Origin: Macrostomum hystrix
Taxonomy: Eukaryota; Platyhelminthes; Macrostomidae
Direction: 5' to 3'
Assembly: GCA_950097015.1 (NCBI GenBank)
Contig: CATNEN010000007.1
Location: forward strand, 3,782,001-3,846,000
DNA length: 64,000 nt
Shown here in pieces: positions 31,610-43,300 of the stretch (position 1 is the stretch's first letter; each line of letters opens with the position of its first letter). The position numbers were made by a program, and so were the translations under genes. The notes under the pieces are model-generated. The model was not told the origin of the DNA. It saw only the letters and a list, made by a program, of their open reading frames with translations, and ran no database searches.

Positions 31610-32311
31610 TTGAGCAGCCTTTTGCTGTCTTTAATATCAATTTTTGAGAAGAGAAAAATATAGAATTTATTTCAATTAATTTCGTCTTTTTCTGGATTCG
31701 CTTCGCAGCGGTATTGACGTCTTACGTCTTACGTTTTGCGTCCCCAGAAAGTGTGGCGATCGGGACATCTCCAGTTCTTTCGAGACAGTCCTTAAAATAC
31801 TTAGAGCTAACTAAAGAGTTTAAAATGGACTTCAAATGATATTACAAACAATATAATTATTTTTCCTAATTGTATAGATTGTAGATCCGTAGTACAAAAG
31901 CGAGTATAGTACTAGCGAATACTACGAGCTTACCTTGATATGCTCGTTGTTCTAAAAAAGTCCCTTTTACTTAGTTGCTAGGCATTAGTTGCTAATGCCT
32001 TGACCCAAAAACATCTTGGGATAGTCCCAAGCCAAAACAAAGAAATCTGAAGCGGGGTAAGTATTTATAGACTCAAACAGCCAATGAAATTGAAACGGGG
32101 GCCTATCCCGGGATTGTGTTCGGTCAAAGCCATAGATATTTCGCAGATGAGCAATCCACGATGACATTTCTTTTACCGGCACTAATTAATCTATGGCCAT
32201 TAACGGGCACGACTTTCCCTCAAAAGTGAGCTTATTTAAAATAGGGCAGCAGCAGTAAACTTTAGTTTATTTTTTGTTGCGAGAGTCTGACAAAAGCAGA
32301 TCCGTGAAAGC
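31610..32311. other. Spacer with possible promoter
   Basis: Unique AT-rich sequence. TTATTTAAAATAG near 32230 is a TATA-like element about 80 bp before the next start codon. Nothing else was recognised. Confidence 0.4.
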
Positions 32312-33874
32312 ATGAGAACAGCAGTGCTACTTCTGGAATCCAGCAGCTGCAGATGCTGCAACGGCGGCATTCCTGTACTGACTGTGGTCGAAGAGAACGG
32401 TGTCCCGGTCTGCCTGCGCTCGCTGTCGCAATCGAATATCGGTTTCTATGGCAACAACAGCAGCATTGTCAAAACCGCAAAGTCGCAGAATCCAGTTCCA
32501 GCATCAAGCAAGGCTTCGATGGACTTAAAGTGGCCGATTTCGAAACATACTTCAGATGAATTTTCTACAAATAATACGCAAGGCAAGAGCGCTGCGGGTA
32601 CTTTGTATTCTTCGAAATGTATCAAAGGCGATCGTACAGTGATCGCGAAAAGCGCAAGATCTATCAATAGTGGTGGAAGTGACATCAATAGTGGTGGCAG
32701 TGACATCAATGACACCACAGACAATGAAATCGAACCTATCAAAGATATTTTCCCTGATGATCCGATTTTTAGTGATGCAAAAAACACAACTGAACTTGTG
32801 AAAACGAGCTCTGTTGTCCAGAGAGCTTCGAAATCAGAAAATAAATCACAAAGGAACGTCGCAAAAAACAGCGACTTGTTCAGGACCACTAAAGTCGCAA
32901 AGGATAGCCGTAAATTGGTCACTCCCACTTGTAAAATAGTTGAAGAATCAGTGTTGAAACTCGAGTTCGCTAACACCAGCACAGAAGAAGAAGCAGAGAA
33001 AGAGTTGCCAGTGCTGTCGGATGTCAGGAAATGCGGCAAAGATGTGAAAGGAAACTATCAAATGGAAACCAATGATACCCGAAAGCATGCTAAAGTCAAG
33101 ACGATTCGAAAAGATGGCCCAACTGCCAAGAATAGCAAGTTTGGTGTAGCAGAGAATTCCAAATCAGCAGATACTCTACAAAGTGAATCCAGAGAAGCTC
33201 GGATAGACGGTTCAGCAACATCTCTTGCTCCGACCACAGTGTTGTTCGCTTCTTCTCTGACAGAAACGTTCGACGCAGCTTCCAGCGATTCACTGCTACA
33301 GATGCACTCCCCAGCCGCCAGGCTTGCTGCTCAACAGGCCACGGGCGAGTCAGCTGACTTAACTCACTTTGTTAATGTGGAGTCGGCACTCAGGCCCCCT
33401 GTGGATGGCACAGGGGAGAGGACGGCTCCGGCTGTTTTGCTGGAGTCTCCAAAATCTTCAACTTCCCCGCAACATCAGCGGCAGACGAGCAGCTCTCCAG
33501 ATGATCCGATCCCTGAGCCGGTCGATGCAGGCAAGTCGCAGGAGAGACAGCAGTTGCGAGAGCAGCACAATCAGCGATGCTTGGACTCCTCTATACACGC
33601 ACTAATATCAGAGAAGGCCATCGAACTGTTCGAGCTGCTAGAGATGGCTCTCAGCCAGCGCCGACAGTGTCAGCAGTCGAATCACTCTCCAGTGTCGGTG
33701 CACAACTCCACCAATGAACAAGCAGGACCAGCAGTTTTAATGAAGTCTGACAGCCGAAGCAACAACCGAGTCCATGCACGTCGGAGCGCAGTCTCGGTTG
33801 CTTTGTTGGAGGCCGTCCTGCAGAGGGTCGTGTTCGATGAGTTCGGCGAGGAAGGAAAGAAAGGCTCAAAGTAA
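32312..33874 (+). CDS. Unknown intronless 520-residue Ser/Thr-rich protein
   Basis: I do not recognise a family. It starts MRTAVLLLESSSCRCCNGG. The N-terminal 40 residues have a CRCC cluster and an LTVVEENGVPVCLRSL segment of ordinary composition. Residues about 50-400 are Ser/Thr/Lys/Asn-rich and disordered, with a small duplication (INSGGSD twice). The C-terminal 120 residues are more ordered, with two predicted helices (HALISEKAIELFELLEMAL and VSVALLEAVLQRVVFDEFG). Codon use is less GC-rich than in the ferlin. No AATAAA was found in the first 300 bp after the stop. The length of the open frame makes chance unlikely. Confidence 0.6.
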   Translation: MRTAVLLLESSSCRCCNGGIPVLTVVEENGVPVCLRSLSQSNIGFYGNNSSIVKTAKSQNPVPASSKASMDLKWPISKHTSDEFSTNNTQGKSAAGTLYSSKCIKGDRTVIAKSARSINSGGSDINSGGSDINDTTDNEIEPIKDIFPDDPIFSDAKNTTELVKTSSVVQRASKSENKSQRNVAKNSDLFRTTKVAKDSRKLVTPTCKIVEESVLKLEFANTSTEEEAEKELPVLSDVRKCGKDVKGNYQMETNDTRKHAKVKTIRKDGPTAKNSKFGVAENSKSADTLQSESREARIDGSATSLAPTTVLFASSLTETFDAASSDSLLQMHSPAARLAAQQATGESADLTHFVNVESALRPPVDGTGERTAPAVLLESPKSSTSPQHQRQTSSSPDDPIPEPVDAGKSQERQQLREQHNQRCLDSSIHALISEKAIELFELLEMALSQRRQCQQSNHSPVSVHNSTNEQAGPAVLMKSDSRSNNRVHARRSAVSVALLEAVLQRVVFDEFGEEGKKGSK

Positions 33875-36182
33875 CGAAACAGCTCATCACCGATGCAGCC
33901 GCATCCTTGTTGACGGCGATTAAGTAAAGCAGGCCAGGAGGAAAGAGTGGACGAAGTCGTCGTCAGTCTTATTGCAATCCGAATCGTGATGCAAAATGTA
34001 ATTTATTGCTCAGAATTTTATAATCTTTCTATACTTTTGATCCTCAAAAAATGCGGAAGATTTGTCGCCAGCTTTGTTGTTGGTAGCCGAAATACACTTA
34101 TATTTTTGGTCATTTTGTTTCTTGTAATTTTTTGTCAAAAATTATTTTGACAAAACCCGACTATAGTGCCCTTGGACTATTTTGATCTGATTTTCACGAT
34201 CTGCTTTTGGGCTAATTCAGGTTATCGTTAGCATAGTTTACTCTTATGGATGCACATCTTCTTTTTTCTTTGTCCTTCTTCTTGAGTCAATCAGAGATCG
34301 AAGAATATAGTTTTACGAAAATGAGTAACAGAAGGCATGTTTTCTTCTTAAAAAAATTTACCGCTCGAAAAAGAAATTTTTTATTACACTGACGAAAGAC
34401 GACACGCAATTCATAAACCAAAAGTTTCCTGTGGAGCATCTGTCAACTCTGGCTGTAAGTATCTGCTTTGCCAAATCTGTCTGCACAGCGGTGTTTACAG
34501 GCATGGCTTTTGAAAACACACTGCTGGGTGAGTGGCTGAACAGCGAACCGATTTGTATTACTGCCGCTCTGCCAGTGTTGTCACTGTCTCAAATGTCAAC
34601 ATTGATGCCGCTGAAGCATTGCGCCTCGCAAACATTTTTAGTCTGGTCTCCCAGATTTATCTTCCCTATCTGAACTGCTTCGCTAGCCCGAAGTTGTGCC
34701 GTATCTAGAGGCTGCACCGCGCTACTCCTCTGTAGACCCGCAATAAAAGCGTCGCAAATGTCGGGCTGCAAAGCGCGCTATTCCGGGAATGCAAAAGGAT
34801 TGGCACAGTGAAATATCTCTGCCTTTTGGAAAGCCTTTCTGTACAGTATTTCGTTGCATAAATATAGTACAGTAGTCACACAATGAAACCCATGCAGGGC
34901 GTAAACATATGCTGACAAGGAAATCTAAGCAGGTTTGCCCCCCTGCCGCAGGTGCTGCTTAGAGCTGTCAGTCATGTATGACAGCTGACGCGTAAAGCTC
35001 AATTGTCAATTACTTTGTCATTGTCTCTGACTTTTCAATTAAAGTTCTTTACCGGGTTTCTATTGAGCCAGCCAACAATGGAACTCTCGTGTCTGTAATC
35101 CCACAAGACTGGTCTCCTCTGCATTCTGACTTGTGCAATAGCAGCTTAATGGGTAAGACGCCTGCCTAATAAACGACGTGGAGTGAACACGGAATGACTG
35201 CCCTATTTATAGGGCTATTTCAAATACCCACATTTTTTCTCTTTCTGTATCTACTAAAATATTCCAGCAATGGCCATGAAACTCCAGAACACGGGCTAAA
35301 ATTTTCCACTCCATCCAATGAAACAACTCCCAGAATCACAAAATATCGGCATCGTCAAGATATTCAACGATTTTCGTCGGGGTTTCAGTTGGCGAAAACC
35401 ACCAATATAGGCATAATTTTACAGCTCATAAAATTTCATCATGTAACCATCCAAATGGTGGGATTTCAGCAAACTAACAGATTCCTTGTTTACTATCCCG
35501 CTACTCCCACTATCCCTCAAAACCAAGAGGTACTTTTTGTATACGTACTCGATTTTTATTTGTCTTTTATCTTTTCCAGTCGAATCAAACAGCAGTTCAG
35601 TTTATTTGTGACACTTTTAAGACACGTGTTAATAATTTTAAATCCTTTTAGTTTGTCCTTATTGTTAATTTTATTTATTACACAACGACATTCAAAGGTT
35701 TGATACAGAAAATTTGAGCCTATGTACTAATCGTTTCAGAGGCATACATTCAGGTCGCCAACACGGTTGTCACACCCTCACAAAAATTTGAGTCTTTAAT
35801 TGTCTGATGATAAAAAGCCCATTGATAAGGCAAGCGGGGCGGGTGAGGCAGGGTCTGCTGTGACAGCGCGATGTTGGCAGGTCTTGTTTAGACTGGCTGG
35901 ACAAGAGAGACTGCTGCGAAACCGCCGATCGATGGAGACAAAGAGTTGAGAGATGGAGGCTGTGTGAGGCTCAGAGGGAATCTCAACTCCAGACTGGGCA
36001 AAGTCCCACAAAAAAGTCCCAATTAGCGAATTGATCGTCAGAAATTGACCAGCTCATCAGCCGGCGTGTGAAACGGCCCGGTGAGGCAGAGTTCTATTCA
36101 TATCTGACTGCCTCTGCTATGCGTCAACTATTGCATGCATCGGGCTTATTATTGGAATCATTTGCTCGTGTCCAGGGGTACT
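33875..36182. other. Spacer, weak ORF only
   Basis: AT-rich and mostly unique. The longest frame (35194-35703, plus, 169 codons) is hydrophobic and Phe/Leu-rich at both ends with no recognisable domain or start context, so I do not call it. A tRNA-like fragment (TTAATGGGTAAGACGCCTGC) at about 35145-35165 may be a SINE remnant. No RNA gene was recognised. Confidence 0.4.
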
Positions 36183-37550
36183 TCCCAGCTATATATAAGC
36201 CATCCAGCTGGTAGGTATTAAGTAGCCATCCAGCTGGTAGATATTAAGCAGTTATCGAGCTGGTAGATATCATGTAGCCATCCAGCTGGTAGATATTTAG
36301 CAGTTATCCAGCTGGTAGATATTTAGCAGTTATCCAGCTGGTAGATATTAAGTAGCCATCCAGCTGGTAGATATTTAGCAGTTATCCAGCTGGTAGATAT
36401 TAAGTAGCCATCCAGCTGGTAGATATTAAGCAGCTATCCAGCTGGTAGATATTAAGTAGCTATCCAGCTGTTAGTTATTAAGCAGTTATCCAGCTGGTAG
36501 ATATTAAGTAGCTATCCAGCTGGTAGATATTTAGCAGTTATCCAGCTGGTAGATATTAAGTAGCTATTCAGCTGGTAGATATTAAGCAGTTATCCAGCTG
36601 GTAGATATTAAGTAGCTATCCAGCTGGTAGATATTAAGCAGTTATCCAGCTGGTAGATATTAAGTAGCTATCCAGCTGGTAGATATTTAGCAGTTATCCA
36701 GCTGGTAGATATTAAGTAGCCATCCAGCTGTTAGTTATTAAGCAGTTATCCAGCTGGTAGATATTTAGCAGTTATCCAGCTGGTAGATATTAAGTAGCCA
36801 TCCAGCTGTTAGTTATTAAGCAGTTATCCAGCTGGTAGATATTAAGCAGTTATCCAGCTGGTAGATATTAAGTAGCTATCCAGCTGGTAGATATTAAGCA
36901 GTTATCCAGCTGGTAGATATTAAGTAGCCATCCAGCTGGTAGATATCAAGTAGCCATCCAGCTGGTAGATATCAAGTAGCCATCCAGCTGGTAGATATCA
37001 AGTAGCCATCCAGCTGGTAGATATTAAGCAGTTATCGAGCTGGTAGATATCAAGTAGCCATCCAGCTGGTAGATATCAAGTAGCTATCCAGCTGGTAGAT
37101 ATCAAGTAGCCATCCAGCTGGTAGATATCAAGTAGCCATCCAGCTGGTAGATATCAAGTAGCCATCCAGCTGGTAGATATTAAGCAGTTATCGAGCTGGT
37201 AGATATCAAGTAGCCATCCAGCTGGTAGATATCAAGTAGCTATCCAGCTGGTAGATATCAAGTAGCCATCCAGCTGGTAGATATCTAGTAGCTATCCAGC
37301 TGGTAGATATCAAGTAGCCATCCAGCTGGTAGATATTAAGCAGTTATCGAGCTGGTAGATATCAAGTAGCCATCCAGCTGGTAGATATCAAGTAGCCATC
37401 CAGCTGGTAGATATCAAGTAGCCATCCAGCTGGTAGATATCAAGTAGCCATCCAGCTGGTAGATATCAAGTAGCCATCCAGCTGGTAGATTTTGTAGCTA
37501 TCCAGCTGGTAGATATTTTGTAGCTATCCAGCTGATAGACATTAAGCAGC
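36183..37550. repeat. 26-bp minisatellite 3' of the channel gene
   Basis: About 52 copies of CCAGCTGGTAGATATTAAGT with AGCTAT. Variants (ATTAAGCAGTTAT, ATCAAGTAGCCAT) are arranged in blocks. Every unit has the E-box-like palindrome CAGCTG. Confidence 0.95.
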
Positions 37551-38191
37551 CTAAATAATTCAAAATAGACACAATAATCCGCATTGTTTATGAAATCGCG
37601 GACGATTTTTGGTATTATTTAAGTTTCTGGCAAATATCAAATATTAATATTTTCGTAGGCATCGAACAGCAGGTGTTCAAGCAGATAAACAAAACTACTT
37701 TAACTTATTAAAGCAAGAAGTAGCAATAGTTCGCTTGATGTAGAGGTCACAATGAATCGTTAGAGTGCCAATGAGATGCGATGCACTTTAAGGCCATAGC
37801 AGGATAACAAATTTGGATACTGACAATGCATTGAAAGCTTATCATGGTAAATGTAACTCAAGCGCAATGAAGGCCACTGAAGTAGTCAAGCTCTGTGAGA
37901 TGAGCACATTGCGCATCAGTTTGGGATAGTTTAGCAAAGTTTAGTAGAGTCCTTGACAATCTCGTTGTCGCTAAGTGACCACAGAACAAAATGTAATAAA
38001 AACTAGATTGCGAGTAGGAACGACGGTTGCACTGAAAGCTAAAATTTCAATGACTGCTAAAGTAGGACTCAAGACTCTTGGTCCGATTTTGAGCATAAAA
38101 TCGGCCTTCAACTAATTTCCGACGAATCGAAAATCTTGCGTCATACTTTAGTAGTCCTTGAATGACTGGCAGCTCGCAGCATCGCAGCGAG
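37551..38191. other. 3' flank of the channel gene
   Basis: Unique sequence downstream (minus sense) of the channel stop codon. No canonical AATAAA on the minus strand was found near the stop, so the polyadenylation site is undefined. Confidence 0.4.
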
Positions 38192-39103
38192 TCATCGCCG
38201 CATCGGCAGGCAATCTCCTGCCGTCTCGGCTGGGTCCGAGTGATCCGCCGCGTGCGGATGAGACCGCGGTATGAGCATGATCACTGCGGCTAGTATGGCC
38301 AGCATGTACAGCGTGAAGAACACTCGGTCCAGGACGAGGGCCAGGGCGCGCCACTCCATGGCCGCCAGGTTTCGCCTCTCTTTCTCTTTGAGCCGGCCGG
38401 CGTACAGGTGCAGGTACCGCTTGACCTCGCGGACGTCTCTCTCCAAGCCCGAGTGCCGCCGTTTCAATAGCAACTGCTGCTGCTGCTGCTGCTGCTGCTG
38501 CCGTTCCGGCTCGTTCAGCGGTGACGCGGGTGAAGCCTCTTCAAAGATTTGATCGGCAGTTTCGCCTCCGGCCGACTCGATAGTCGAAATCCTCTGAGCT
38601 GGCTCAGCGTAGTCTTCGAATTTGTTGAACCTCATCTGGGGCAGACGCGCAGAAGTTTCCGGATGCTGCGGATGCTGCTGTGGCTGATGACGCTTGTGAA
38701 GTCGCGAAGAATGCGACTTTTTACCGGCCGTGCACCTGAATTTTGATAAAGATTTCGAGGCGTTTGCTCACGAGCTATAAGTTAACATACTAGTGACCTA
38801 GTGCAACATTTTCATGATGCACACTCTGAAAGAACCGATGAGTGCTAAGTTGCTTAAGGACTTAGTCCTAATGGTTGTTCAGAGACTTCAGAATGATCGT
38901 TCAGGTACAATGGAATGGTCATTCAGGTACAGTGGAATGGTCGTTCAGGTACAGTGGAATGGTCCTTCAGGTACAGTGGAATGGTCGTTCAGGTACTGTG
39001 GATTGGTAATCTATGAAGCAAGAAATGGCTGCTATCACACTAAAGTCATCCAAAAGACTTCAAACCTAGGCAGCGACATCGTACCGTGTTGTAGGCTGTT
39101 CAG

Positions 39104-39143
<40 letters not shown>

Positions 39144-40330
39144 CTGCTGGTTCTCAGCCAAGGGTGTCGCCTGCCTGATGAGGAACAGTCGGCCCAGCCC
39201 GTCCACCATAGCCCGCCGCATCAGCGGGTGTAGGCGGCCCTGCTTCTCAGCTCGGATGTACAGGTTAATAACCAGCGTAGCCAGGAACGTGCTCAGCGTG
39301 ATGGTCACCATGTTCAGGCAGTAGAAGTAGCCAATCAGCGGAAATGTCCTCACGGAGCTGGGCGTTGTCTCAGCCAGCAGCAGCAGCAGCACGAAGAACG
39401 CCACAAAGATGTTCATGCCCAGCTGGGTCTTGGCGGGCGACTCCGGCGGCAGCCAGAAGATCACCCAGGTGAGGCAGGACAGCAGGATGCAGGGCAGCAC
39501 CAGGATGGACAGGTAGAAGTGCGGATTCCTGTGCATGCGGATCTTGTACTCTAGCCGCTTGTAGGTGCGGTTGTACAGCCGACCGTTCGAGTCCTGGTAG
39601 GTGCGATTCGAGCAGCGAATCTGGGAGCGGATCTGCCGACTCCGTAGCGACGGCCTGACCCGGTACTCGTCCTGGCCGTCCGAGTACCACTCGTTGCTCT
39701 TGATGTAGTTCGTGAAGTCCACGTACGGGTTCGGCTCGTACTTGAACTGCTCGTACTGAAGAGGGCAGAGAGTGAGTAAAATAGGTGAAGCATTAGTTTG
39801 GCACACCTGTGTCAGTTAACATTGCTTGTAGCTGTCACAGCTCCTGAGCCTGACACTCGGGGGGGTTGAGTGACGGGGAGCGGAACGCGTGTGACCTGCG
39901 CACCAAAAGTCTCAGATCTTGAATCAGCATCGAGGGCGCACTGATTTGGGTCGCAGCCGCGGATAGGTTTGCGGGCTTTTCGTGGGGGTGAGTGGCAGAG
40001 CGGTTAACGAGTTTGCCTCTCGCACCAAGGTCCCTGAGCTCGATTCCCCGGCGAGGCCACATTCATTTCGGGCGCAGCCGTGGAGACAGGTCTTGTGGGC
40101 TTGTCGTGCAATTCTGCGCCCTTGAGGGCCAACCTCCAAGGCACAGTGAGGGTGTGCACTGCCTGACGATGAGAAAGTCAGGGCAGATGTACACACCTGT
40201 GTGAGCTTGTGCCTGCATACAGTATCTGTGTGCGTGTGTGCTCAGGAGTCAGCAAAAAGGGGCGGAATTGCCTCCTCGCTGGCTGCGGGTCTAGTGTCAC
40301 CAAATGACGTGCCATTGCCCGCCTCCTGCA

Positions 40331-40362
<32 letters not shown>

Positions 40363-43300
40363 CATTATTATTGATATTATTGCGGGCTTGTCGTACAATT
40401 TGTGTCTACGAGCGTATGAGGGCCAACCAGCAAGGCACGGTGAAATTTTACACTGCCTGACGATGAGAGAAAGTCAGGTGCGGATGCACACACCTGTGTG
40501 AGCGTGTGCCTGCGTTGCGGTCTCCCCAGTCCACAGACTGAACAGCTGTACATAGGCTTTCGATGCGATCTGCCCTGCAAGCGTTGAAATTGAAAAATTG
40601 GGGCTCTCTCAGTCTGATAAATCTTGGCCACTAAGCGAGTTTTAATGTTCCGCCCAACCTCAGTCCATGTTCGAGAGGATTAGCGAGACAAAATAGCCAG
40701 CCAAAAACGGACCTGTCTGCATTTTTCTGTAGGTCTTGTAAGACTTGTGACCCTCGCCGTTTTTTAACTCCACCAGGGGTCGTGGCCAATTATTGAGCTG
40801 CTGCTGCGATCGATTTTTTCAGACGGCGAAAGAAGCCTCGGCTCCGTCACCCGGAACTCCCCGGAGACAACAGCCGCTGCTAGCACTGATGACTGACACA
40901 AAAGTGTTCCCACTCTGGCTTAACTCCCAACAGACGTGTTGATAGTAAGACTTGCATTTTTCCCTCTTCAGTGAACTGATTAATTGATTGAATGACAGCT
41001 GAAGACAGGTTCGGTAATAGAATAAGTCGATCGGGTAGATGCTTGAAGATTACAGGATTGAGACGGAAGAAGCTGAGAGAAAGGTTAGAGAGAATCATGC
41101 TTTCAGGTGTCAGGTGCTTTGAAATCACGTGTTGGAAATGCTGTCTTAGATATTCCGGCCAAAGCTACTCACTGGTTCTCCCAAGCTACTCACTAGTTCC
41201 TGCCCAAGCTACTCACTGAATCTCCCAAGCTACTCACTAGTTCCTGCCCAAGCTACTCACTGGATCTCCCAAGCTACTCACTAGTTCCTGCCCAAGCTAC
41301 TCACTAGTTCCTGCCCAAGCTACTCACTAGTTCCTGCCCAAGCTACTCACTAGTTCCTGCCCAAGCTACTCACTAGTTCCTGCCCAAGCTACTCACTAGT
41401 TCCTGCCCAAGCTACTCACTAGTTCCTGCCCAAGCTACTCACTAGTTCCTGCCCAAGCTACTCACTAGTTCCTGCCCAAGCTACTCACTAGTTCCTGCCC
41501 AAGCTACTCACTAGTTCCTGCCCAAGCTACTCAGTAGTTCTCCCAAGCTACTCACTAGTTCCTGCCCAAGCTACTCACTAGTTCCTGCCCAAGCTACTCA
41601 CTAGTTCTCCCAAGCTACTCACTAGTTCCTGCCCAAGCTACTCACTAGTTCTCCCAAGCTACTCACTGAATCTCCCAAGCTACTCACTAGTTCCTGCCCA
41701 AGCTACTCACTGAATCTCCCAAGCTACTCACTAGTTCCTGCCCAAGCTACTCACTAGTTCCTGCCCAAGCTACTCACTGAATCTCCCAAGCTACTCACTA
41801 GTTCCTGCCCAAGCTCCTCACTGGATCTCCCAAGCTACTCACTAGTTCCTGCCCAAGCTACTCACTAGTTCCTGCCCAAGCTACTCACTAGTTCCTGCCC
41901 AAGCTACTCACTAGTTCCTGCCCAAGCTACTCACTAGTTCCTGCCCAAGCTACTCACTAGTTCCTGCCCAAGCTACTCACTAGTTCCTGCCCAAGCTACT
42001 CACTAGTTCCTGCCCAAGCTACTCACTAGTTCCTGCCCAAGCTACTCACTAGTTCCTGCCCAAGCTACTCACTAGTTCCTGCCCAAGCTACTCACTAGTT
42101 CCTGCCCAAGCTACTCACTAGTTCCTGCCCAAGCTACTCACTGGATCTCCCAAGCTACTCACTAGTTCCTGCCCAAGCTACTCACTAGTTCCTGCCCAAG
42201 CTACTCACTAGTTCCTGCCCAAGCTACTCACTAGTTCCTGCCCAAGCTACTCACTAGTTCCTGCCCAAGCTACTCACTAGTTCCTGCCCAAGCTACTCAC
42301 TAGTTCCTGCCCAAGCTACTCACTAGTTCCTGCCCAAGCTACTCACTAGTTCCTGCCCAAGCTACTCACTAGTTCCTGCCCAAGCTACTCACTGGATCTC
42401 CCAAGCTACTCACTAGTTCCTGCCCAAGCTACTCACTAGTTCCTGCCCAAGCTACTCACTAGTTCCTGCCCAAGCTACTCACTAGTTCCTGCCCAAGCTA
42501 CTCACTGGATCTCCCAAGCTACTCACTAGTTCCTGCCCAAGCTACTCACTAGTTCCTGCCCAAGCTACTCACTGGATCTCCCAAGCTACTCACTAGTTCC
42601 TGCCCAAGCTACTCACTAGTTCCTGCCCAAGCTACTCACTGGATCTCCCAAGCTACTCACTAGTTCCTGCCCAAGCTACTCACTAGTTCCTGCCCAAGCT
42701 ACTCACTAGTTCCTGCCCAAGCTACTCACTAGTTCCTGCCCAAGCTACTCACTAGTTCCTGCCCAAGCTACTCACTGGATCTCCCAAGCTACTCACTAGT
42801 TCCTGCCCAAGCTACTCACTAGTTCCTGCCCAAGCTACTCACTAGTTCCTGCCCAAGCTACTCACTAGTTCCTGCCCAAGCTACTCACTAGTTCCTGCCC
42901 AAGCTACTCACTAGTTCCTGCCCAAGCTACTCACTGGATCTCCCAAGCTACTCACTAGTTCCTGCCCAAGCTACTCACTAGTTCCTGCCCAAGCTACTCA
43001 CTGGATCTCCCAAGCTACTCACTAGTTCCTGCCCAAGCTACTCACTAGTTCCTGCCCAAGCTACTCACTGGATCTCCCAAGCTACTCACTAGTTCCTGCC
43101 CAAGCTACTCACTAGTTCCTGCCCAAGCTACTCAGTAGTTCTCCCAAGCTACTCACTAGTTCCTGCCCAAGCTACTCACTAGTTCCTGCCCAAGCTACTC
43201 ACTAGTTCCTGCCCAAGCTACTCACTAGTTCCTGCCCAAGCTACTCACTAGTTCCTGCCCAAGCTACTCACTAGTTCCTGCCCAAGCTACTCACTAGTTC

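Noticed and set aside
35194-35703. 169-residue plus-strand ORF
   Set aside because: Phe/Leu-rich in AT-rich DNA, no domain, no promoter or polyadenylation signal; probably chance.
39982-40060. tRNA gene
   Set aside because: A- and B-box are present but the sequence does not fold into a full cloverleaf, and it is followed by a conserved SINE body found in five other places.
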